A stretch of DNA of 64,000 bases from Trinickia terrae. GTDB lineage: Bacteria > Pseudomonadota > Gammaproteobacteria > Burkholderiales > Burkholderiaceae. The stretch is from contig NZ_SWJE01000005.1 of assembly GCF_005144415.1 (NCBI RefSeq), forward strand, positions 1-64,000. The letters are read 5' to 3'. The position numbers were made by a program, and so were the translations under genes. Positions 8,036 to 19,248 of the stretch are shown here, one piece after another. The notes beneath the pieces were generated by a model that saw only the letters and a program-made list of their open reading frames with translations, was not told the DNA's origin and searched no databases. Position 1 is the stretch's first letter; each line of letters begins with the position of its first letter.

Positions 8036-8084
8036 GGGTCATGCATGACAACATCGCTTGCGGCCGGAAGGCTGTGAGGGCGGT

Positions 8085-8104
8085 GCCGCATGCGTGGCTT
8101 TTTT
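8085..8104 (+). terminator. Expression-platform terminator of the glycine riboswitch
   Basis: GCCGC/GTGGC with one G-U pair and an ATGC loop, followed by six T residues, then G and more T. It lies between aptamer II and the gcvT start. Glycine binding would be expected to prevent its formation. Confidence 0.7.
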
Positions 8105-8133
8105 GTTTTCGCGAGACACCTGACGAGGCCCCG

Positions 8134-9252
8134 ATGACCGAACTGAAACACACCCCGCTCCACGCCACCCACTGCGCGCTCAAGGCGCGGATGGTCGACT
8201 TCGGCGGCTGGGACATGCCCGTCAACTACGGCTCGCAGATCGACGAGCACCACGCCGTGCGCCAGGACGCCGGCATGTTCGACGTCTCGCACATGTGCGT
8301 CGTCGATTTCCGCGGCGAGCGCGTGCGCGCGTTCTTCGAGCATGCGATCGCGAACAACGTCGGCAAGCTGCAGACGCCGGGCCGCGCGCTCTATTCGTGT
8401 CTCCTGAACCCCAACGGCGGCGTGATCGACGACCTGATCGTCTACTACTTCGCCGAGGACTTCTTCCGCCTGGTCGTCAACGCAGGCACTGCCGACAAGG
8501 ACATCGCCTGGTTCGGCCAGCTCAACGCCGAAGGCGGCTACGGCCTTGCGATCACGCCGCGCCGCGACTTGGCGATCGTCGCCGTGCAGGGCCCGAACGC
8601 GCGCCACAAGGTGTGGGCAGTCGCGCCGTCGGCGCGCACCGCCACCGAACTTCTCAAGCCGTTCAACGCGGCGATCGTCGAAGGCACGCCGTTCGGCGAA
8701 TTGATGATCGCGCGCACCGGCTACACGGGCGAAGACGGCTTCGAAATCGTGCTGCCCGCCAGCTTCGTCTGCGAATTCTGGGATTCGCTGCAGCGCCAGG
8801 GCGTGCGCCCCTGCGGCCTCGGCGCGCGCGACACGCTGCGCCTCGAAGCCGGCATGAACCTCTACGGTCAGGACATGGACGACAACGTCTCGCCGCTCGA
8901 CGCCGGCCTCGCCTGGACCGTCGATCTCACCGCGCCGCGCGACTTCGTCGGTCGCGCCGCACTCGAGGCGGCCGGCTCGAAGGCCGCGTTCGTCGGCTTG
9001 ATCCTCCAGAAGGAAAACGGCAAGGCGGGCGGCGTGCTGCGCGCGCACCAGAAAGTGCGCACACAAGCGGGCGAAGGCGAAATCACGAGCGGCACGTTCT
9101 CGCCGACCATGCAGGAATCGATCGCGTTCGCGCGCGTGCCGGCCGGGGTCGCCGTGGGCGACACCGTGCAGGTCCAGATCCGCGACAAGCAACTTCCCGC
9201 GCGCGTGGTAAAACTGCCATTCGTGCGCAACGGCAAAGTGCTGGCGGCCTGA
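8134..9252 (+). CDS. gcvT: Glycine cleavage system aminomethyltransferase (T protein)
   Basis: A 372-residue tetrahydrofolate-dependent aminomethyltransferase. It takes the aminomethyl group from lipoylated H protein, releasing ammonia and making methylene-THF. Family signatures include the N-terminal [12 protein letters not shown], the MFDVSHM motif, [15 protein letters not shown] and [13 protein letters not shown]. The ATG at 8134 is used because homology begins there and GAGG lies upstream; the frame continues back into the riboswitch. First gene of gcvT-gcvH-gcvP, under the glycine riboswitch. Confidence 0.97.
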   Translation: MTELKHTPLHATHCALKARMVDFGGWDMPVNYGSQIDEHHAVRQDAGMFDVSHMCVVDFRGERVRAFFEHAIANNVGKLQTPGRALYSCLLNPNGGVIDDLIVYYFAEDFFRLVVNAGTADKDIAWFGQLNAEGGYGLAITPRRDLAIVAVQGPNARHKVWAVAPSARTATELLKPFNAAIVEGTPFGELMIARTGYTGEDGFEIVLPASFVCEFWDSLQRQGVRPCGLGARDTLRLEAGMNLYGQDMDDNVSPLDAGLAWTVDLTAPRDFVGRAALEAAGSKAAFVGLILQKENGKAGGVLRAHQKVRTQAGEGEITSGTFSPTMQESIAFARVPAGVAVGDTVQVQIRDKQLPARVVKLPFVRNGKVLAA

Positions 9253-9320
9253 CAGCCTGCCCTCTTATCCATTCCGCGGCGCCCGACCCCAATTCAACGC
9301 ATACCAACCAGGAGCATCCG

Positions 9321-9701
9321 ATGAGCAACGTCCCGGCCGATCTGAAATACACCGACGAACACGAGTGGATCCGCACCGAAGCTGACGGCACGCTGACGGT
9401 CGGCATCACCGACCACGCGCAGAGCACGCTCGGCGACATCGTCTTCCTCGAACTGCCGGAAACCGGCAAGCAGGTGAAGGCGGGCGACGCCGTCGGCGTC
9501 GTCGAATCGGTGAAAGCCGCGTCGGACATCTACTCGCCCGTGTCGGGCGAGGTGATCGCCGCCAACACGGACGCCGTCGACACGCCGGAAGAAGTGAACA
9601 GCGACGCCTACGGCACGTGGCTCTTCAAGATCAAGCTTGCGGACGGCGCCTCGACCGACAGCCTGATCGACGCGGCCGCCTACGAAAAGCTGGTCAATTA
9701 A
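9321..9701 (+). CDS. gcvH: Glycine cleavage system H protein
   Basis: A 126-residue lipoyl carrier protein of normal length. The lipoylation site is Lys65 in the ESVKAAS motif. It shuttles the aminomethyl group between P and T proteins and electrons to the L protein. AGGAG precedes the ATG. It lies 68 bases after gcvT and 66 bases before gcvP, the second gap being occupied by a stem-loop repeat. Confidence 0.97.
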   Translation: MSNVPADLKYTDEHEWIRTEADGTLTVGITDHAQSTLGDIVFLELPETGKQVKAGDAVGVVESVKAASDIYSPVSGEVIAANTDAVDTPEEVNSDAYGTWLFKIKLADGASTDSLIDAAAYEKLVN

Positions 9702-9713
9702 TCCTCCCCCACA

Positions 9714-9757
9714 GCATGGGGCCAGAGTAGGTGCTGAAGCGCCGACTCTGGCCGACA
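9714..9757 (+). repeat. Dispersed stem-loop repeat between gcvH and gcvP
   Basis: GGCCAGAGT and ACTCTGGCC form a perfect outer stem, with GGTGCT/AGCGCC as an inner stem. A related sequence with compensating base changes occurs at 28568-28611. It is probably transcribed with the operon and could affect mRNA stability or the relative levels of H and P proteins. Confidence 0.8.
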
Positions 9758-9767
9758 CAGGAACGCC

Positions 9768-12713
<2,946 letters not shown>

Positions 12714-12748
12714 CCGCGGCCAGTTCGATCGACGTCGTGACTCGTTGA

Positions 12749-12778
12749 CTCAGGCCGCTTCGCGCGGCTTGAGTCTTT
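12749..12778 (+). terminator. Rho-independent terminator of the gcv operon
   Basis: CTCAGGCCGC and GCGGCTTGAG form a 10-bp stem with one G-U pair and a 5-base loop, followed by TCTTT. Confidence 0.75.
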
Positions 12779-12808
12779 CCCGCACGCGTTCTCCGCAAAA
12801 CGCCGGGC

Positions 12809-12900
12809 CGCCCCAAGTTTTGCGGCCCGCCAGGAAGTCCCCTTGGGGGACGGCCCCCTCGGGGGGGCCTGGCGCGAAGCGACCGGTTTGGGGGCACTCA
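12809..12900. repeat. GC-rich intergenic repeat, CCCCAAG...CTTGGGGG type
   Basis: The block begins GGGCCGCCCCAAG and later has CCCCTTGGGGG and GGTTTGGGGGC. The same pair of elements, GGGCCGCCCCAAG and CCCCTTGGGGG, occurs near 28526-28562 upstream of eutC. Such REP-like intergenic blocks are common in Burkholderiales. Confidence 0.6.
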
Positions 12901-12949
12901 AAAACGGCTAACATCTGACACCGAAATCGAACCAACGAAGGAGTTCCGC

Positions 12950-14086
12950 ATGGTGCGAAAGGTGCAAACGATGACAAAGCACAGAACGCAAACGCTGTCG
13001 AACAAACAAACCGGCGCGTCTCTCGCGCCCTTGCTGCTGGCCTGCGCGGTGCTCGCGGCGCCATTCGCCGCGGCCCACGCGGCCATGAACTTTTGCGCGG
13101 CGCCCGCGCTGCAGACGAGCGAGCGCACCAACGCCGACCCGGGTGTGCAGGCGCTCGTCAAGAGCGTGCAGGCACGCCTGAACGACCAGCCCAAGCCGCT
13201 CGAGCGGCTGCACGTCGAAGGCACGCTCCCGCACGAAGGCATTTACGATCAGAGCGCCGAGGCGTTGAACGATCTCGAACTCATGCGCAATGCGTCGCTC
13301 GCCTGGCGCGCGACGAGCGACGATCGCTACCTGAAGCTCGTCGATCGCTTCCTGTACGCCTGGGCCACCACGTATCAGCCGAGCTTCAACCCTATCGACG
13401 AAACGCGCTTCGAAGGGATGATCCTCGCCTACGACCTGACCGCGAGCGCGCTGCCCGTGAAGACGCGCAACGTGACGGCAGCCTTCATCGCCAAGCTTGC
13501 GAACGGCTATGTTGCCCAAATCGATGCCCAGCCGCGCCCCCTTACCGGCACTTTTCGCAACAATTGGCAGAGCCATCGGGTCAAACTGATAGCGATGAGT
13601 GCGTTCACGCTCGACGACCGCAATCTCATCAACGCCGCGCAGCGTCTCTTCATCGAGCACATCGGCGACAACATCGCGCCGGACGGCTCGACCTTCGATT
13701 TCACCGAGCGCGATGCGCTGCACTACGTGACCTACGACTTGCAGCCGCTCGTGACCGCCGCGCTCGCCGCGCGCCGCCACAACCGCAACTGGCTGCCGGA
13801 GCGCGCGGCCAACGGCGCCTCGCTCGCCGACGCGCTGAACTGGCTCACGCCCTATGCGCTCGGCACCAGGACGCACGACGAATTCGTGCATTCGAGCGTC
13901 CCGTTCGACGCCAAGCGCCGTGAAGCGGGCCTGCCCGGCTACTCGGGCGAATGGGAGCCGAAGAGCGCAACCGAACTCTTTTATCTCGCAGCGCGGCTGA
14001 ACGGCCGCTATACGCCGGTCGCGCTGCGGTTGTCGCCCACGCCGCCGGCATGGCTCGCGGTATGTTTGCCGCTGCCGGCGCGCTAA
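12950..14086 (+). CDS. Secreted alginate lyase family protein
   Basis: A 378-residue protein with an N-terminal signal peptide (basic start, hydrophobic stretch at about 23-42, cleavage near AHA/A). The mature part is an all-helical alginate-lyase-like domain; the NNWQSHR segment near residue 200 resembles the NNH-type active-site motif of AlgL-like (PL5) enzymes. GAAGGAG precedes the ATG at 12950. It would act in the periplasm on a uronate polymer, but no alginate genes are nearby and the substrate is uncertain. It lies alone between the gcv terminator and sdaA, 27 bases before sdaA. Confidence 0.75.
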   Translation: MVRKVQTMTKHRTQTLSNKQTGASLAPLLLACAVLAAPFAAAHAAMNFCAAPALQTSERTNADPGVQALVKSVQARLNDQPKPLERLHVEGTLPHEGIYDQSAEALNDLELMRNASLAWRATSDDRYLKLVDRFLYAWATTYQPSFNPIDETRFEGMILAYDLTASALPVKTRNVTAAFIAKLANGYVAQIDAQPRPLTGTFRNNWQSHRVKLIAMSAFTLDDRNLINAAQRLFIEHIGDNIAPDGSTFDFTERDALHYVTYDLQPLVTAALAARRHNRNWLPERAANGASLADALNWLTPYALGTRTHDEFVHSSVPFDAKRREAGLPGYSGEWEPKSATELFYLAARLNGRYTPVALRLSPTPPAWLAVCLPLPAR

Positions 14087-14113
14087 GCCACTCATACCTA
14101 TCTGGGAGCAGTC

Positions 14114-15502
14114 ATGGCAGTCAGCGTTTTCGATCTCTTCAAAATCGGGATAGGGCCATCGAGCTCGCATACGGTCGGGCCGATGCGCGCCGCGCTGATG
14201 TTCGTTCAGGGGCTCGAGCGCGACGGGCTGCTCGCCGCCACGGCGTCGGTGAAGGTCGATCTGTACGGCTCGCTCGGCGCGACCGGCAAGGGCCACGGCA
14301 CCGACCGCGGCGTGATGCTCGGCCTGATGGGCGATGCGCCCGACACCGTCGACCCCGAGACGATCGCCGCGCGCCTCGAAGCAGTGCGCACCTCGCGCAC
14401 GCTCGCGCTCGGCGGCACGCATAGCGTGCCGTTCGTGCCGAAGGAGCACATCTCGTTCTACCGGCAGGCGCTGCCGGAGCACCCGAACGGAATGAAGCTG
14501 CACGCGTTCGATGCGGCGGGCGCGACGCTGCGCGAGTCGACGTATCTGTCGGTGGGCGGCGGTTTCGTCGTGACGGCGGGCGCGCCGAACACCAAGGTGC
14601 TGCAGGCAGCCGACCAGCTGCCGCATGCGTTCAGCACCGGCAACGAGCTGCTCGCGCTCTGCGAATCGACGGGCAAGACGATCGCGCAATTGATGTGGGA
14701 AAACGAGCGCGTCTGGCATACCGAGGAGGAGACGCGCGCCGGACTGCTGAAGATCTGGGGCGTGATGCAGTCGTGCGTCGCGCGCGGCTGCGGGATCGGC
14801 AACCCCGACGCCGACGGCACGCTGCCCGGCCCGTTCCAGGTCAAGCGCCGCGCGCCGCAGCTCTACCGGACGCTGTCGGGCAATCCGGAACAGGCGCTGC
14901 GCGATCCGCTGTCGATGGTCGACTGGATCAACCTCTATGCGATCGCCGTCAACGAAGAGAACGCCGCGGGCGGGCGCGTCGTCACGGCGCCGACCAACGG
15001 CGCGGCCGGCATCATCCCGGCGGTGCTCCACTACTACACGCGCTTCATGCCGGGGTCGAACGAGCAGGGCGTGATCGACTTCCTGCTGACGGCGGCGGCG
15101 ATCGGCATCCTCTACAAGCTGAACGCGTCGATCTCGGGGGCCGAGGTGGGCTGCCAGGGCGAAGTGGGCGTGGCTTGCTCGATGGCGGCGGGCGCGCTCG
15201 CCGCCGTGATGGGCGGTACGCCTCGCCAAGTGGAAAACGCCGCCGAAATCGGCATGGAGCACAACCTCGGGCTGACCTGCGACCCGGTCGGCGGGATGGT
15301 GCAGATTCCGTGCATCGAGCGCAACGCGATGGCGTCGGTGAAGGCCGTCAACGCGGCGCGCATGGCGCTGCGCGGCGACGGCAGCCACTACGTGTCGCTC
15401 GATTCGGTCATCAAGACGATGCGCGAGACCGGCGCCGATATGAAGACGAAGTACAAGGAGACGTCGCGGGGTGGGTTGGCGGTGAATATCGTCGAGTGTT
15501 GA
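14114..15502 (+). CDS. sdaA: L-serine ammonia-lyase (iron-sulfur dependent)
   Basis: A 462-residue single-chain L-serine dehydratase that converts serine to pyruvate and ammonia. Signatures include [11 protein letters not shown] near the N-terminus, [30 protein letters not shown] and [14 protein letters not shown]; the cysteines of the last two blocks belong to the [4Fe-4S] site. GGGAG precedes the ATG. Its place after the glycine cleavage genes fits a glycine-serine-pyruvate catabolic route. Confidence 0.96.
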   Translation: MAVSVFDLFKIGIGPSSSHTVGPMRAALMFVQGLERDGLLAATASVKVDLYGSLGATGKGHGTDRGVMLGLMGDAPDTVDPETIAARLEAVRTSRTLALGGTHSVPFVPKEHISFYRQALPEHPNGMKLHAFDAAGATLRESTYLSVGGGFVVTAGAPNTKVLQAADQLPHAFSTGNELLALCESTGKTIAQLMWENERVWHTEEETRAGLLKIWGVMQSCVARGCGIGNPDADGTLPGPFQVKRRAPQLYRTLSGNPEQALRDPLSMVDWINLYAIAVNEENAAGGRVVTAPTNGAAGIIPAVLHYYTRFMPGSNEQGVIDFLLTAAAIGILYKLNASISGAEVGCQGEVGVACSMAAGALAAVMGGTPRQVENAAEIGMEHNLGLTCDPVGGMVQIPCIERNAMASVKAVNAARMALRGDGSHYVSLDSVIKTMRETGADMKTKYKETSRGGLAVNIVEC

Positions 15503-15522
15503 GAAAACGCATTCGGTGAAGC

Positions 15523-15552
15523 GGGCGGTCTGGTTGGCCGCCCAATTTATTT
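15523..15552 (+). terminator. Probable terminator after sdaA
   Basis: GGGCGG pairs with CCGCCC across a 9-base loop and is followed by AATTTATTT. Confidence 0.55.
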
Positions 15553-15689
15553 GAGCGGCAGGAACGTGCATGGTCCGGACAGTGTCCATCCGACCGAGTA
15601 GCCGCCTCCCCCCACTCGGCGTAAGCTGTCAAAGCCTTCATATCCCATCCGCCCCGCCACTCCACCGTCTGCCAAGAGGACCCCGCACA

Positions 15690-17393
15690 ATGCCGTATGC
15701 CGCCGATTCCGCCACCGTGACGGGCGCGCGCCTCATCGTCGATGCGTTGCTCACGAACAGCGTCGACCGAGTGTTCTGCGTGCCGGGCGAGAGCTTTCTC
15801 GCCGTGCTCGATTCGCTTCACGACGAAACCGAACGCATCCAAACCATCGTTTGCCGTCACGAGGCCGCCGCGGCCAACATGGCCGAGGCGACCGGCAAGC
15901 TGACGGGACGTCCCGGCGTCGCGCTCGTCACGCGCGGGCCCGGCGCCACGCATGCGTCGATTGGCGTACACACGGCGTTCCAGGATTCGACGCCGATGAT
16001 CCTCCTGATCGGTCAATGCGCGCGCGAGCATCTGGACCGAGAGGCGTTCCAGGAGATCGACTACCGGCGCATGTTCGGCCAGATGGCGAAGTGGGTCGCG
16101 CAAATCGACGACGCACGCCGCATCCCCGAATACCTGAGTCACGCGTTTCATACGGCGTGCGCCGGACGACCCGGCCCGGTCGTGCTGGCGCTGCCCGAGG
16201 ACGTGCTGTCCGACTCATGCCCGGCGATGCCCGCCGCGCCCGCATTCCAGCGCGTCGCCGCCGCGCCTGCTCCTCAACAGATCGACCGGCTGCGCGAATT
16301 GCTCGAGCATGCCCAGCGGCCAATGGTGATCGCCGGCGGCAGCGGCTGGACGCCGGCCGCCTGCGCCGACTTGCGCCGCTTCGTCGAAGCGTGGCGGCTG
16401 CCGATCGGCTGCGCGTTCCGCTACCAGGACACGATCGACAACGAGCACTCGAACTACGCAGGCGACATCGGCCTCGGCATCAATCCGGCGCTGGCCGCGC
16501 GCATCCGCGAGTCGGACCTGCTGCTCGTGATCGGCCCGCGCCTCGGCGAAGCGACGACGGGCGGCTACACGCTGCTCGACATCCCGAAGACCAAGCAAAC
16601 GCTCGTTCACGTGCATCAGGGCGCGGAAGAGCTGGGGCGCGTCTACGCGGCCGATCTGCCGATCGTCTCGGGCATGCCCGAGATCGCCGCCGCGCTCGCG
16701 GCGCTCGAACCGCGCGCCACACCTGCCTGGGCCGGCAGCGCGGAGGAAGCGCACGGCGCGTATCTGGAATGGCGCAAGCCGCGCCCGATGCTCGGCGATG
16801 TCCAGCTCGGCGAGATCATGGCGCAGCTGCGTGCGCGGCTGCCCGCCGACGCCATCCTCACCAACGGCGCCGGCAACTACGCGACCTGGCTCCATCGCCA
16901 TTTTTCCTATCGGCACTTCCGCTCGCAGCTCGCGCCGACGAGCGGCGCGATGGGCTACGGCGTGCCGGCCGCCATCGCGGCAAAGGCCATGTACCCCGAG
17001 CGCGCGGTGGTCGCACTCGCCGGCGACGGCTGCTTCATGATGGCCGGCCAGGAGCTCGCGACCGCGATGCAATACGGGCTTAACGTGATTTTCATCGTCG
17101 TCAACAACGAGCACTATGGAACGATCCGCATGCATCAGGAGCGGCACTATCCCGAGCGGGTGCACGGTACCGGTCTCACGAATCCCGATTTCGCCGCGTT
17201 CGCGCGCTCGTTCGGCGCGCATGGAGAGACGGTCGAGCGGACCGCGGATTTCCTGCCCGCGCTCGAGCGCAGCATGGCGAGCGGACTGCCCGCGTTGATC
17301 GAGCTGCGCGTGCCGAAGGAAGTCAGCACGCCGGGCGCCACGCTCGAGCAGATTCGCGAGCAGGGCCGCAAGGCCCGCGCGGCGCAGCAGTAG
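15690..17393 (+). CDS. Thiamine diphosphate-binding enzyme (acetolactate synthase-like)
   Basis: A 567-residue protein with the three-domain plan of ThDP enzymes. The N-terminal pyrimidine-binding domain has Glu58 in CRHEAAAANMAEA and a TRGPGATHA motif; a central domain spans about residues 195-340; the C-terminal domain has the Mg-ThDP motif GDGCFMMAGQE...NN. AGAGGA precedes the ATG at 15690. It resembles the large-subunit-like members of the acetolactate synthase family without a regulatory subunit gene, so a decarboxylase or carboligase on another 2-oxo acid is equally possible. It is followed at 130 bases by an acyl-CoA synthetase. Confidence 0.85.
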   Translation: MPYAADSATVTGARLIVDALLTNSVDRVFCVPGESFLAVLDSLHDETERIQTIVCRHEAAAANMAEATGKLTGRPGVALVTRGPGATHASIGVHTAFQDSTPMILLIGQCAREHLDREAFQEIDYRRMFGQMAKWVAQIDDARRIPEYLSHAFHTACAGRPGPVVLALPEDVLSDSCPAMPAAPAFQRVAAAPAPQQIDRLRELLEHAQRPMVIAGGSGWTPAACADLRRFVEAWRLPIGCAFRYQDTIDNEHSNYAGDIGLGINPALAARIRESDLLLVIGPRLGEATTGGYTLLDIPKTKQTLVHVHQGAEELGRVYAADLPIVSGMPEIAAALAALEPRATPAWAGSAEEAHGAYLEWRKPRPMLGDVQLGEIMAQLRARLPADAILTNGAGNYATWLHRHFSYRHFRSQLAPTSGAMGYGVPAAIAAKAMYPERAVVALAGDGCFMMAGQELATAMQYGLNVIFIVVNNEHYGTIRMHQERHYPERVHGTGLTNPDFAAFARSFGAHGETVERTADFLPALERSMASGLPALIELRVPKEVSTPGATLEQIREQGRKARAAQQ

Positions 17394-17522
17394 CAAAAGC
17401 GGCAGCAGGCGCAGCAAGCCGTCGCGGCGCGCGGGACCGATTCCTACTGCGACGGCCGGTAGTAAAGGTTCACGATCAGGTTCACCGGGCAGGTCCACGT
17501 CGACGACGAAAGAGGGGGACCC

Positions 17523-19247
17523 ATGGCTGATTCGCAATCGTTCCTGCAGGCGCGCGAATTCCTGCTGCGCCATCGCGAGGAATACGACGTCGCGTACCGC
17601 GACTTCAAATGGCCCGCGCTGATCGAGTTCAACTGGGCGCTCGATTGGTTCGACCTGTACGCGCACAACAATCACGAACCCGCGCTCTGGGTCGTCGACG
17701 ACGAAGGTCGGGAGGAGAGGCCGACCTTTGCCGAATTGTCCGCGCGCTCGAATCAGGTCGCGAACTATCTGCGCGGCTTGGGCGTCGCACGCGGCGACCG
17801 CATGCTCCTGATGCTGCCGAACGAACCGGCGCTGTGGGAAGTGATGCTGGCGGCGATCAAGCTCGGCGCCGTGACGATCCCCGCAACGCTCCTGCTCACG
17901 CCCGCCGATATCGCCGACCGCATGACGCGCGGCGAGGTCAAGCACGTCGTCACGGCGGCGAACGCCACGGAAAAGTTTGCCGGCGTCGACGCTGCGATCA
18001 CACGCATCGCCGTCACGCCTGGAAGCGCCGCCGCCCCCTCGGGCTGGCATCGCTACGCGGATGCCTTCGACGCCAGCCCCAGCTACGCCCCCGACGGCCG
18101 CACGCTCGCGACCGACCCGATGCTGCTCTACTTCACGTCGGGCACGACGAGCGCACCGAAGCTCGTGCTGCACAGTCACCAGAGCTACCCGGTCGGGCAT
18201 CTGTCGACGATGTACTGGATCGGCCTGAAGCCCGGCGACGTCCACTGGAACATCAGCTCGCCGGGCTGGGCCAAGCACGCCTGGAGCAGCGTGTTCGCGC
18301 CGTGGAACGCGGGCGCGACGGTGTTCGTCAGCAACAGCGCGCGCTTCAACGCGAAAGCGGCGCTGGAGACGCTCGTCACGCACGGCATCACGACGCTGTG
18401 CGCGCCGCCGACGGTCTGGCGCATGCTGATCCAGGAGGACCTCGCGTCGTATCGCGTGAAGCTGCGCGAGGCGGTCGGCGCGGGCGAGCCGCTGAACCCC
18501 GAGATCATCGAGCGCGTGAAGAAGGCATGGAGGATCACGTTGCGCGACGGCTTCGGGCAGACCGAGACCACGGCGCAAGTCGGCAACTCGCCGGGGCAGC
18601 CGCTCAAGGCGGGCTCGATGGGCCGGCCGCTGCCGGGCTACCGCATCGCGCTCATCGATCACGACGGCCGGCCCGCCGACGAGGGCGAGCTTTCGCTCGT
18701 GCTCGATCCGCGGCCGCTCGGGCTCATGGACGGCTACGTCGACGATCCGGCGAAGACCGAGCACGTCATGCACGGCGGCTTCTATCGCACGGGCGACATC
18801 GCGCAGCGCGACGCCGACGGCTACTACACCTACGTCGGCCGCGCCGACGACGTCTTCAAGGCTTCCGACTACCGCATCAGCCCGTTCGAGCTGGAGAGCG
18901 TGCTGATCGAGCACCCGGCGGTCGCGGAAGCGGCGGTCGTGCCGAGCCCGGACCCGGTGCGGCTCGCGACGCCGAAGGCGTTCGTCGCGCTGCGCGCGGG
19001 CTTTGCGCCGACGCGCGAAGTAGCCGGCGATATCCTGCGCTTCGCCGCGCAAAAGCTCGCGGCCTACAAGCGGATTCGGCGCGTGGAGTTCCATGAGCTG
19101 CCGAAGACGATCTCCGGGAAGATTCGCCGCGTCGAATTGCGCAAGATCGAGGCGGCGCGCCAGGGTGATGCGCGTCGCGAGAACGAATACTGGGAGGCCG
19201 ATTTCGGCGATGCGCCGGCGGAGGACGCGCAGCGCGCGTCCGACTGA
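17523..19247 (+). CDS. AMP-forming acyl-CoA synthetase
   Basis: A 574-residue ANL-superfamily enzyme activating a carboxylic acid with ATP and CoA. The P-loop YFTSGTTSAPK starts at residue 203, the DGFGQTE motif is central, YRTGDIA and GRADDVFK follow, and Lys533 in PKTISGKIRR is the expected adenylation lysine. GAGGGGG precedes the ATG. The sequence is of the acetyl-/medium-chain acyl-CoA synthetase type; the acid is not evident. It ends one base before the convergent tssM stop. Confidence 0.9.
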   Translation: MADSQSFLQAREFLLRHREEYDVAYRDFKWPALIEFNWALDWFDLYAHNNHEPALWVVDDEGREERPTFAELSARSNQVANYLRGLGVARGDRMLLMLPNEPALWEVMLAAIKLGAVTIPATLLLTPADIADRMTRGEVKHVVTAANATEKFAGVDAAITRIAVTPGSAAAPSGWHRYADAFDASPSYAPDGRTLATDPMLLYFTSGTTSAPKLVLHSHQSYPVGHLSTMYWIGLKPGDVHWNISSPGWAKHAWSSVFAPWNAGATVFVSNSARFNAKAALETLVTHGITTLCAPPTVWRMLIQEDLASYRVKLREAVGAGEPLNPEIIERVKKAWRITLRDGFGQTETTAQVGNSPGQPLKAGSMGRPLPGYRIALIDHDGRPADEGELSLVLDPRPLGLMDGYVDDPAKTEHVMHGGFYRTGDIAQRDADGYYTYVGRADDVFKASDYRISPFELESVLIEHPAVAEAAVVPSPDPVRLATPKAFVALRAGFAPTREVAGDILRFAAQKLAAYKRIRRVEFHELPKTISGKIRRVELRKIEAARQGDARRENEYWEADFGDAPAEDAQRASD

Positions 19248-19248
19248 G

